A DNA stretch of 12,894 bases from Holophagaceae bacterium UBA1801 (GTDB lineage: Bacteria > Acidobacteriota > Holophagae > Holophagales > Holophagaceae), in the NCBI GenBank assembly GCA_002319925.1, contig DCFP01000078.1, forward strand, positions 55,082 to 67,975. Direction: 5' to 3'. Below, one piece after another: positions 1 through 6,197 of the stretch. The position numbers were made by a program, and so were the translations under genes. The notes under the pieces are model-generated. The model saw only the letters and a program-made list of their open reading frames with translations, did no database searches and was not told where the DNA came from. Within the stretch, counting starts at the first letter, position 1; each line of letters begins with the position of its first letter.

Positions 1-587
1 ATGCCGTTGTGGACCATCTTCACAAAATGGCCCGCGGAGCCAGGTCCCAGATGGGTCACACAGGGATCGGAACCCACTTTGGCTGCGGCGGCCTCGAAGA
101 TGGGCCTGACACGCTCGTAGGCCTCCTTCGGCCCGCCCGGCATGATGCTGGGTCCGCGCCGCGCCCCTTCCTCGCCGCCCGAAACACCCACGCCCAGAAA
201 GTGGATTCCCCGCGCCATCAGGCGCTGAGCACGCGCATCGGTGTCCTTGAAATGGGAATTGCCGCCGTCGATGACGAGGTCGCCCGGTTCGAGATGACCA
301 AGCAGATCGTTGAGGACCGCATCCACCGGAGCGCCAGCGGGCACCAGCATCATGATCGCGCGAGGCCGCCGCAACGCGCCGATGAAGGTCGCGACGTCGC
401 TCGCGCCCTGGACGTCCGACGTCGAGGATTCCCGGCGCAGGGCCTCGACCTTCGCGGGATCCTGGTCGTAGCCCACCGCAGGAAAGCCGTGCCCGGCCAT
501 GTTCAGCAGCAGATTGCGTCCCATGACGCCCAGACCGACCATGCCGATCTCGCCGCGCGGACCCGTGATTGACGGAATCGAGTTCAT
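1..587 (-). CDS. gnd: 6-phosphogluconate dehydrogenase, N-terminal part (cut by window edge)
   Basis: NADP-dependent oxidative decarboxylation of 6-phosphogluconate to ribulose 5-phosphate in the cytosolic pentose phosphate pathway. The 195 visible codons begin MNSIPSITGPRGEIG and hold a Rossmann GxGxxG loop at residues 18-23 (GLGVMG followed by RNL). Further on are VIDGGNSHFKDT, the substrate-binding block VSGGEEGARRGPSIMPGG, and a final HFVKMVHNG that includes the catalytic Lys of this family. The pattern follows the ~470-residue enzyme rather than the short ~300-residue form, so roughly 275 residues are missing off the left edge. The start is set by an AGACGGAGG ribosome site just before ATG (587-585). 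The gene lies 192 bp downstream of the ArsD-like gene on the same strand; whether they share a transcript is unknown. Confidence 0.95.
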   Translation of the reverse strand, partial: MNSIPSITGPRGEIGMVGLGVMGRNLLLNMAGHGFPAVGYDQDPAKVEALRRESSTSDVQGASDVATFIGALRRPRAIMMLVPAGAPVDAVLNDLLGHLEPGDLVIDGGNSHFKDTDARAQRLMARGIHFLGVGVSGGEEGARRGPSIMPGGPKEAYERVRPIFEAAAAKVGSDPCVTHLGPGSAGHFVKMVHNG

Positions 588-779
588 GGAACCTCCGTCT
601 TTTGGATGCCAGCAATCTTTTCTGACCTTCGTCAATTTGCCGAAGGCCCGATCTCCATGAACTTGGGCGGAATGCTCCCAGGGCGATGCCACCTCTTAGT
701 GACGTTTCATGCCATCCCTCATTCCGATCTCAGGGATGAGAACCTGTGCCCCAACCCTGAGCCTTGCTGTCTTGGTGCT

Positions 780-1394
780 TTAGTTGCAGCCGCAACCGCC
801 TTCGCCGCAACTGCTCTCGCCGCAGCCTTCCTCGGAGCATTCACCCTCGCCGCAGCCACAGCCGCAGCCGCCGCCCACCAGGAGCTTCTGGGCCAAGTCG
901 ATGACGGTCTGATGGGGCAGGGCCTTCACGGTGAGGCCGATGTTCACGGCCTGGATCAGGTCGCCCTTGGTCACGCCCATGGAAATGGCGCGGTCGTGGT
1001 GCACCTGGAAGGCGCGTTCGCTGCCAACGGCCGTGGCCGCGGCCAGCGCGATGATCTCGGCGACGCCCTCATTGATGAGGCTCGTGTTCTCTTCCGTCAT
1101 GTCCAGCTCCAGTAGGTCTGCCAGGGTTTCGCGTTCGGGATAGGAACCCGACGCCGCGACGCGGCCATCGATGAGGAGCATGGGCAGGCACGACTCCTTT
1201 TCCTGATCCATGGCCTTCCGCACGGGTTCGGTGACCGCGAAGAGGCCGATGTTTTCTCTCAAATTGTAACGTTCGACCTCGATGCCGCTGGCGCTCAGCC
1301 AGTCCATGTCCCGCTCGAAAGCCGCGCGGGCACTGTCTTTGGAACGGATCTCGTCCGTGCAGGGGGTGAGCTCGAAGACTTGCACTTTCGTCAT
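780..1394 (-). CDS. ArsD-like / AhpD(CMD)-like fusion protein with cysteine-rich tail
   Basis: 204 aa in three parts. Residues 1-96 follow ArsD, the As(III)/Sb(III) metallochaperone: VQVFELTPC, DMDWLSASGIEVERYNL, LPMLLIDGRVAASGSYPERETLADLL. ArsD's metal cysteines 12, 13 and 18 read here as Cys12, Thr13 and Ser18. Residues about 103-172 look like an AhpD/carboxymuconolactone-decarboxylase helical domain (IALAAATAVGSERAFQVHHDRAISMGV). Its usual CxxC reads S125-E-R-A128, with only His132 kept. Residues 174-204 are a Gly/Cys/Glu tail with eight cysteines (177, 179, 181, 186, 191, 196, 201, 203). The start at 1394 is preferred over an upstream in-frame ATG at 1442 because CCGGAG lies 7 nt before it and because it aligns with the ArsD N-terminus. 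No arsA, arsB or arsR is visible. Seen: the three segments and the changed residues. Inferred: metal or metalloid binding through the tail. The function is not established. Confidence 0.85.
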   Translation of the reverse strand: MTKVQVFELTPCTDEIRSKDSARAAFERDMDWLSASGIEVERYNLRENIGLFAVTEPVRKAMDQEKESCLPMLLIDGRVAASGSYPERETLADLLELDMTEENTSLINEGVAEIIALAAATAVGSERAFQVHHDRAISMGVTKGDLIQAVNIGLTVKALPHQTVIDLAQKLLVGGGCGCGCGEGECSEEGCGESSCGEGGCGCN

Positions 1395-1448
1395 GAAACA
1401 ACTCCGGATGCGAAACAACCCGGGGGTCAGGGCTGCCTGCATCCTATG

Positions 1449-1477
1449 ATTCTATTCGGGACCTGTTTGTGCCCCAA
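1449..1477 (-). promoter_or_regulatory. possible sigma-70-type promoter of the ArsD-like gene
   Basis: On the minus strand TTGGGG (1477-1472) is followed after 17 nt by TAGAAT (1454-1449), which is five of six matches to TATAAT. It lies about 55 nt before the ArsD-like start, in the 156-bp divergent gap shared with the first transporter gene. The -35 match is poor (three of six), so this is only a candidate. I saw no convincing plus-strand promoter in the same gap. Confidence 0.25.
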
Positions 1478-1550
1478 GGAAAGCTTCAAACCCTCGCGGA
1501 ACGCCGCAGCTTTCCAACGAAACGCAACAGCCGAAGGGATGAAGGCTGCC

Positions 1551-2462
1551 ATGATCCATATTCCGTACTTGGGCGAAGTGGTGTCTCTGTTGACGGCCGT
1601 CTGCTGGTCCACGAACGCCGTGCTTTTCACCAGAGCCGGACAACGCGTGGGCTCGCCCACGGTGAACCTGGCCCGCCTCGGCGTCGCCTTCGTCGCCATG
1701 CTGGCCCTGCATACGGCGCTCTACGGCACCCCCTTCCCCTTCCATGCGGGGGCCGTGCGCCTGGGCTGGCTCGCCACCTCCGGCCTCATCGGTTTTTCCC
1801 TCGGCGACGCCCTGCTTTTCGAGGCATTCGTGCTGCTGGGGCCTCGGCTGGCCATGCTCATCATGACCCTCTGGCCCGTCTTCTCGGCCCTCATGGCCTG
1901 GGCATGGCTGAACCAGACCATGAACCTGCCCAAGGTCATCGCCATGCTCGTCACCCTAGGCGGCATCGCCCTGGTGGTAGCCGAGCGGGCCAGTGCCACG
2001 TCCGATCACCACAAGCCGCGCCGCTTCGTCCTGGGTGTGATCCTGGCGCTGGGCGGTGCCGTGGGCCAGGCGGTGGGCTTCATCTTCAGCAAGTTCGGCA
2101 TGACCGGCGGCCTCGGGCCCATCAGCGCCAACGTGGTGCGGGTCAGCGCGGGCCTGCTGGCCTTGGCCGTCTGGCAGGTATTGAGAGGCGAGCTGATGCC
2201 CAACCTCCGCAAGCTGTCCGATCGCCGCGCCACCTGGTTCATCACCCTCGGTGCCATCTTCGGTCCCGTGATCGGCGTGATGCTGAGCCTCTTCGCCATC
2301 CAGACCGCCACTTATCTGGGCGTGGCGTCCACGTTGATGTCCCTGTCTCCGGTGATCCTGCTTCCCGTCTCCGTGATCATCGACAAGGAGAAGGTGAGCT
2401 TCCGCGCGGTTCTCGGAACCCTCGTCTCCATCGGCGGCGCCACGGCACTCTTCCTGCTGTGA
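1551..2462 (+). CDS. EamA/DMT-family transporter, copy 1
   Basis: 303-aa integral inner-membrane protein of the drug/metabolite transporter superfamily, with two EamA halves (roughly residues 5-145 and 157-303) and about ten hydrophobic segments. Typical stretches are LATSGLIGFSLGDALLFEAF, LGPRLAMLIMTLWPVFSALM and GAVGQAVGFIFSKFGM; it ends ASTLMSLSPVILLPVS and a short last helix. The substrate cannot be read from the sequence. I chose ATG 1551 over in-frame ATGs at 1380 and 1539. It has GAAGG five bases upstream, gives exactly the length of the second copy, and aligns residue for residue with it (MIHIPYLGE against MPHLPYLGE). It is divergent from the ArsD-like gene and 50 bp upstream of its paralog, so probably heads an operon. 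Confidence 0.92.
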   Translation: MIHIPYLGEVVSLLTAVCWSTNAVLFTRAGQRVGSPTVNLARLGVAFVAMLALHTALYGTPFPFHAGAVRLGWLATSGLIGFSLGDALLFEAFVLLGPRLAMLIMTLWPVFSALMAWAWLNQTMNLPKVIAMLVTLGGIALVVAERASATSDHHKPRRFVLGVILALGGAVGQAVGFIFSKFGMTGGLGPISANVVRVSAGLLALAVWQVLRGELMPNLRKLSDRRATWFITLGAIFGPVIGVMLSLFAIQTATYLGVASTLMSLSPVILLPVSVIIDKEKVSFRAVLGTLVSIGGATALFLL

Positions 2463-2512
2463 TCCTCCCATCGACCTGAAGCCCATCTCTCGTTTCCTGG
2501 AAAGAACGCACC

Positions 2513-3424
2513 ATGCCTCACTTGCCCTACCTGGGTGAAGCCATTTCGCTGCTGACGGCCCTCTGCTGGTCCGCCACGGCCGTATTCTTCGCCCGGGCGG
2601 CTAAGCGTGTGGGCTCGTCAGCCGTGAACATCGCGCGGCTCAGCATGGCCCTTGCCGCCATGCTGCTGCTGCACACGATCGTCTACGGCAGACCTTTCCC
2701 CACTCACGCTGGCCTCGCTCCCATCGCGTGGCTGGCCACTTCAGGCCTCATCGGCTTCTCCCTGGGCGACGCACTTCTGTACGAGGCCTATGTGATTCTC
2801 GGCCCTCGTCTGTCGATGCTCATCATGACCCTGTGGCCCGTCTTCGCGGCGGTGATGGCCTGGGCTTTCCTGAAACAGGCCATGGGGCCGGCGAAAGTGG
2901 TCGCCATGCTCGTCACCCTGTCCGGCATCGCCCTCGTCGTGTCCGACAAGGGCAGCTCCGCCGCCGATAGCGGCAAGCCCAAACGCTACCTGCTGGGACT
3001 GCTCCTCGCCGTGGGTGGCGCCGTTGGCCAGGCCGTCGGATTCATCTTCAGCAAGTTCGGCATGGCGGGCGGCCTCGGCCCCATCAGCGCAAACGTGGTG
3101 CGGGTCAGCGCCGGTTTCCTCAGTCTGTCCATCTGGCAAGCCTTGAAGGGGGATCTGGGGCCGAACCTCCGCCGCCTGGCGGACCGGCGCGCCACGGTAT
3201 TCATCACCTTTGGCGCCATCTTCGGCCCCATCATCGGCGTGATGCTCAGCCTGCTGGCCATCCAGACCGCGAAGTACCTGGGCGTCGCCTCGACGCTCAT
3301 GTCGCTGTCACCCGTGATCCTCCTGCCCGTGTCCATGCTCCTGGACAAGGAGAAGATCCATCCGCGCGCCGTGGCAGGCACCCTCATCTCCATCAGCGGC
3401 GTGGCCGCCCTGTTCCTGATCTGA
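2513..3424 (+). CDS. EamA/DMT-family transporter, copy 2
   Basis: 303 aa, colinear without gaps with copy 1 and about 72% identical by hand count (218 of 303). It has the same two-EamA-domain, about ten-helix architecture. The most conserved blocks are the GFSLGDALL helix, the PRL(A/S)MLIMTLWPVF segment, GQAVGFIFSKFGM with GGLGPISANVVRVSAG, and YLGVASTLMSLSPVILLPVS. Differences concentrate in the N-terminal helix, in loops, and in the hydrophilic linker near residues 145-157. A GGAAAG ribosome site lies about nine bases before the ATG. It follows copy 1 by 50 bp and precedes the glutaredoxin-like gene by 24 bp, which fits one transcript. The two could be separate exporters with different specificity or a heteromeric pair; the sequence does not decide. 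Confidence 0.92.
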   Translation: MPHLPYLGEAISLLTALCWSATAVFFARAAKRVGSSAVNIARLSMALAAMLLLHTIVYGRPFPTHAGLAPIAWLATSGLIGFSLGDALLYEAYVILGPRLSMLIMTLWPVFAAVMAWAFLKQAMGPAKVVAMLVTLSGIALVVSDKGSSAADSGKPKRYLLGLLLAVGGAVGQAVGFIFSKFGMAGGLGPISANVVRVSAGFLSLSIWQALKGDLGPNLRRLADRRATVFITFGAIFGPIIGVMLSLLAIQTAKYLGVASTLMSLSPVILLPVSMLLDKEKIHPRAVAGTLISISGVAALFLI

Positions 3425-3448
3425 TCCATCCCACAAAGGAAAACACGC

Positions 3449-3724
3449 ATGAAAAAGGTCTTCGTCTTCGGCAGCGCCCAGTGCTCGGATTGCGTGGTTC
3501 TCAAGGATTTCCTGGAGGCCCACGAGGTGCGCTTCACGTTCATCGATGTCCTGGACAGCCTCGGCAAATTGAAGATGTTCCTCAAGCACCGCGACTCCCT
3601 GCCGATGTTCGATGCCGTCAAGGCCAAGGGTTCCGTCGGCATCCCGTTCCTGGTCGTGAACGACGGCGAGTGGATGACCCTGGAGGGGCCATCGGAAGCC
3701 ATGCTGGCTAGATTGAAGAACTAA
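3449..3724 (+). CDS. glutaredoxin-like thioredoxin-fold protein
   Basis: 91 aa. It begins with the beta-strand KKVFVFGS, followed by a CxxC redox motif at Cys12-Ser-Asp-Cys15, a helix, and the second strand RFTFIDVLD. The thioredoxin-fold cis-proline region is VGIPFLVV (Pro66), followed by NDGEW. The middle segment KLKMFLKHRDSLPMFDAVKAKG resembles the small glutaredoxin-related proteins rather than classic GrxA/GrxC. Likely activity is cytosolic dithiol/disulfide exchange; the partner is unknown. AAGGAAAA lies upstream of the ATG. It follows the second EamA gene by 24 bp and is probably its last operon partner. A small thiol reductase beside transporters and an ArsD-like protein could keep cysteine metal sites reduced, but this is inference. 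Confidence 0.88.
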   Translation: MKKVFVFGSAQCSDCVVLKDFLEAHEVRFTFIDVLDSLGKLKMFLKHRDSLPMFDAVKAKGSVGIPFLVVNDGEWMTLEGPSEAMLARLKN

Positions 3725-3845
3725 AAAGAACGTCCATCTAGGACAAGGATTCTTTATTTAACAATAAAGGAGCTGCGCTTTTAGGCTTCGATGAGAAAAC
3801 GGAGAGTCTTGCTTTCCACATTTCTCTTATTGGTCATGGTAAAAC

Positions 3846-3919
3846 CCGAGTAGGCACAGAGTTATAAAACAAAGTCAGTATTAACTCATAGTGCCCTTGA
3901 GCCCGATAACTCGGCAAGG
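3846..3919 (+). promoter_or_regulatory. nested inverted repeats upstream of the chemoreceptor gene
   Basis: GGCAC (3853-3857) pairs with GTGCC (3891-3895), and inside it GAGTTA (3859-3864) pairs with TAACTC (3882-3887), giving an 11-bp interrupted stem. CCGAGT (3846-3851) can pair with ACTCGG (3909-3914) around it. An alternative, mutually exclusive hairpin joins CCTTG (3895-3899) with CAAGG (3915-3919) and CCGA (3903-3906) with TCGG (3911-3914), closed by a TAAC loop. I could not match this to c-di-GMP (GEMM) or other riboswitch consensus sequences I know. It could be a DNA operator or an RNA leader. The overlap with a sigma-28-like promoter favours an operator or coincidence over a long leader. 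Confidence 0.35.
3882..3909 (+). promoter_or_regulatory. sigma-28 (FliA)-like promoter of the chemoreceptor gene
   Basis: CCCGATAA at 3902-3909 matches seven of eight bases of the flagellar sigma-28 -10 element GCCGATAA. TAAC (3882-3885; consensus TAAA) lies 16 nt upstream, where 15 is usual in E. coli. Transcription would start near 3916, giving a leader of about 20 nt with ribosome site GGGAG (3925-3929) before ATG 3935. Chemoreceptors are classic FliA-dependent late genes, so the placement fits. The -35 is imperfect. Confidence 0.5.
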
Positions 3920-3934
3920 TCGCTGGGAGATTCT

Positions 3935-5491
3935 ATGCAAATCGGGAAAAAACTCAGCCTGCTACTTGTCGGCGTGGGACTGATCGCGGTCGGACTAATT
4001 TTCCTGGGTTTGGGTGGCATGGCTGCGTCCAATGCCAGCATGCAAAGCATGTACAACGACCGGGTTGTGTGTCTGCGTCAGCTAAAGACCATCTCCGATC
4101 TGTACGCCGTCAACATTGTGGATACTGCTCACAAAGCCCGGAACGGAAATATCTCACCAGCAGTCGCGATCGAGAATATCGAAGCCGCCCAGACAGGGAT
4201 TGCAAAGGAGTGGGCAGATTACACGGCTACGTATCTCACACCCGATGAAAAATCCTTGGCGGATCAGGCCAGAGCGCTCATGGAGCCTGCCGATAAGGCC
4301 GCAGAGCGGCTGCAGGGTATTTTGAAGGCGTCGGATTCAAAAGCCCTGGAAGACTTCACAGTCCATGAAATATATCCGGTCGTGGATCCAGTCACCGGCA
4401 AGATCGGCGAACTTGTGGACCTCCAGTTGCGGGAGAGCGCTCGACTCTACAAAGAGTCGACGACCTCCTTCAGGAATCGGTGGATATTGAGCCTCGCCGC
4501 TCTCGTGGCAGGAATGACTCTGGCGGGGTTTGTTTCAGCATGGGTGGTCAGAGGAATCACACGCCCCTTAGGAAGAATGCTCGAGGGTATGGAGCACAGT
4601 GATCTCACTTTGCGGTTGCAAGTAGAGAGCAAGGACGAGGTCGGCCAGAGTTCCCGCGCCTTCAACGCTTACAACGAGCAACTTCACGGAGTTTTCAAAA
4701 TCTTGTCCGAGCACGCCACGCACGGTGCGAATGGCAGCACGGAACTTTCGGCTGCCGCTGAACAACTTTCGGCGACTACCGAAGAAATCGCCAGGGACGC
4801 TACTCACCAGCAGTCCAGAACGGATCAGATGGCCAGTGGAATGGTGGAACTCACGGCATCCATCGAATCTGTCCTGTCCCACGCGGAACAAGCCAGAACC
4901 ATGGCTGAAAAGACCGTAGCAGCAGCTTCGGAAGGCGAGACCGTGGGAGCCAGTTCCACCGAAGCCATGAACGCAGTCCGGACTACCACAGGCCAAATGG
5001 TTGCGGCCACCCGGGTGATCCAGGAAATCGCGCGTCAGACAAATCTGCTTTCATTGAATGCTGCCATTGAGGCGGCAAAAGCAGGAGCCCAAGGCAAGGG
5101 ATTTGCCGTAGTGGCTGAAGAAGTCCGCAAGCTCGCGGAAAGGTCATCGTTATCCGCGAAAGAGATCGAAGGCCTCATCACGCACTCCCTGGAAGCCGTG
5201 AACCGCGGGGATCAGAGTGTCGCAGCGGTAGTTGAAAAGCTTGGAGACATCGAAAAGCAAGTGAATTCAACTGCCAGGATCGTCATCCAGATTGCGGAGG
5301 CCTCCACTGAACAAGCCCGCACCGCCGAAGAGGTTTCCAGGTTGGTGGAGGATGTGGCGGGTGGCGTATCTAATGGTGCTTCCGCATCCACGCAGCTGGC
5401 CGCAACCAGCCAACAGGTCGCTCAGACTGCCCAGGAATTGGCGAAGATATCTGAAGCGCTCCGGGCTCAAGTGGATAAATTCAAACTCTGA
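3935..5491 (+). CDS. methyl-accepting chemotaxis protein (4HB-type sensor, HAMP)
   Basis: 518-aa transmembrane chemoreceptor that reports ligand binding to CheW/CheA. TM1 is about residues 7-31. A periplasmic helical region of about 150 residues (MQSMYNDRVVCLRQLKTISD onward) fits a four-helix-bundle 4HB_MCP sensor. TM2 is about 183-206, followed by HAMP (about 203-255: RGITRPLGRMLEGM, then DEVGQSSRAFN). The signalling hairpin tip is at 363-384 (QEIARQTNLLSLNAAIEAAKAG) followed by GKGFAVVAEEVRKLAERS. The protein ends in DKFKL with no NWETF-type tether pentapeptide. Ligand unknown. The start has GGGAG five bases upstream and a sigma-28-like promoter. The gene is single, flanked by a 210-bp AT-rich gap upstream, and its GC looks lower than its neighbours (more A/T-ending codons), which may reflect transfer. 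Confidence 0.95.
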   Translation: MQIGKKLSLLLVGVGLIAVGLIFLGLGGMAASNASMQSMYNDRVVCLRQLKTISDLYAVNIVDTAHKARNGNISPAVAIENIEAAQTGIAKEWADYTATYLTPDEKSLADQARALMEPADKAAERLQGILKASDSKALEDFTVHEIYPVVDPVTGKIGELVDLQLRESARLYKESTTSFRNRWILSLAALVAGMTLAGFVSAWVVRGITRPLGRMLEGMEHSDLTLRLQVESKDEVGQSSRAFNAYNEQLHGVFKILSEHATHGANGSTELSAAAEQLSATTEEIARDATHQQSRTDQMASGMVELTASIESVLSHAEQARTMAEKTVAAASEGETVGASSTEAMNAVRTTTGQMVAATRVIQEIARQTNLLSLNAAIEAAKAGAQGKGFAVVAEEVRKLAERSSLSAKEIEGLITHSLEAVNRGDQSVAAVVEKLGDIEKQVNSTARIVIQIAEASTEQARTAEEVSRLVEDVAGGVSNGASASTQLAATSQQVAQTAQELAKISEALRAQVDKFKL

Positions 5492-5529
5492 CCGATCCAG
5501 CGCTTCGTATCCGAATCATGGCCTGGAAA

Positions 5530-5544
5530 AGCCGGTTTTCGGCT
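5530..5544 (+). terminator. weak hairpin after the chemoreceptor gene
   Basis: AGCCG, GTTTT loop, CGGCT in the 121-bp gap after the chemoreceptor stop. There is no T-run on the plus strand. The minus strand reads the stem followed by TTTTCC, but no minus-strand gene ends there. Weak candidate only. The rest of the gap shows nothing else except the ribosome site of the next gene. Confidence 0.18.
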
Positions 5545-5612
5545 CATTGCGGCGTGGGAGTAAGCGAGAAGTGACGTGATGTTGGAGGCGGAAGGATCCC
5601 CCTGGAGCCAAC

Positions 5613-6197
5613 ATGAACCGCATGCCCACTTTTCGCGAATCCGCGCTCCTGGTCATCGACGCCCAGGACTCCTTCAAGGCCGCGCCCCGCTGGGAGCGCC
5701 GGAACAATCCAGCCTTCGAGCAGAATGTGGCGCGCCTCGTGGAGGCCTACCGGGAAGCGCGCCTTCCAATCTATTTCATTCTCCACTCGGACACGGACGA
5801 GCATTTCGAGACCACCAGTCCCCACTACAAGTTGATGGATTTCCTGGTTCCCCGCGAGCACGAGCCGATCCTGCACAAGATCACGAGGAACTGCTTCACC
5901 GGCACGCCGCTGCAGAGGATGCTCACGCTCCAGGGCGTAGGGCGGCTTGCCATCACTGGCATCCAGATGGAGCAGTGCTGCGAGACGACGGCACGGCTCG
6001 CCGCGGATCTCGGCTACACGGTGGATTTCGTGGTGGATGCGACCCTCACCTTTCCCATTCCCCATCGCGTCGATGGTCAGGTCGTGGGCGAACTTGGCGT
6101 AACCGAAATCGAGGAAAGAACCTGCTTCGCCCTGCGCGACCGTTTTGCGAGAATCGTGACTGCAGCCCAACTGGCGAGGGAACTCCAAGCCCCATGA
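5613..6197 (+). CDS. isochorismatase-family cysteine hydrolase
   Basis: 194 aa, alpha/beta cysteine hydrolase fold shared by nicotinamidases, N-carbamoylsarcosine amidase and isochorismatases. The triad is visible: Asp16 in LLVIDAQDSF, Lys89 in ILHKITRNCF, and Cys122 in GIQMEQCCETTAR. A second Cys (123) sits where valine is usual, and Met119 replaces the usual Thr of GxxTxxCV. LPIYFILHSD forms a core strand. Cytosolic; probably hydrolyses an amide or a related C-N bond, substrate unknown. The ATG is preceded by GGAG with 6-nt spacing; a second ATG three codons in is less likely. Its stop overlaps the start of the regulator gene by four bases (ATGA), indicating translational coupling, so the regulator probably controls or responds to this enzyme's substrate. 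Confidence 0.9.
   Translation: MNRMPTFRESALLVIDAQDSFKAAPRWERRNNPAFEQNVARLVEAYREARLPIYFILHSDTDEHFETTSPHYKLMDFLVPREHEPILHKITRNCFTGTPLQRMLTLQGVGRLAITGIQMEQCCETTARLAADLGYTVDFVVDATLTFPIPHRVDGQVVGELGVTEIEERTCFALRDRFARIVTAAQLARELQAP

Larger units (their letters stand above)
1551..3424 (+). repeat. tandem gene duplication of the EamA transporter
   Basis: Two adjacent, same-strand, equal-length genes with no internal gaps between their proteins. DNA around the conserved C-terminal SLSPVILLPVS block already differs at many synonymous positions. The duplication is therefore old and kept by selection on protein sequence, rather than a fresh repeat or an assembly artefact. Confidence 0.85.

Noticed and set aside
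9..572. Plus-strand open reading at the left edge
   Set aside because: Antisense to gnd, which has clear motifs and a strong ribosome site on the minus strand.
729..761. CTCAGGG/CCCTGAG inverted repeat with a 19-nt loop after the ArsD-like gene
   Set aside because: Loop is long and no T-run follows on the minus strand; not called as a terminator.
3752..3769. AT-rich hairpin CTTTATT-TAAC-AATAAAG after the glutaredoxin-like gene
   Set aside because: The stem has little GC and is followed by GAGCTG with no T-run, so it is not a convincing intrinsic terminator.
3841..3934. c-di-GMP (GEMM) riboswitch before the chemoreceptor
   Set aside because: The conserved GEMM strings (for example GGGACGCAAAGCC) are missing, although such riboswitches often precede chemotaxis genes.
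5576..6193. Upstream in-frame extension of the GlxA-type regulator
   Set aside because: It would read through the isochorismatase gene in another frame; its translation has no family features, and the ATG at 6194 gives the correct DJ-1/PfpI N-terminus.
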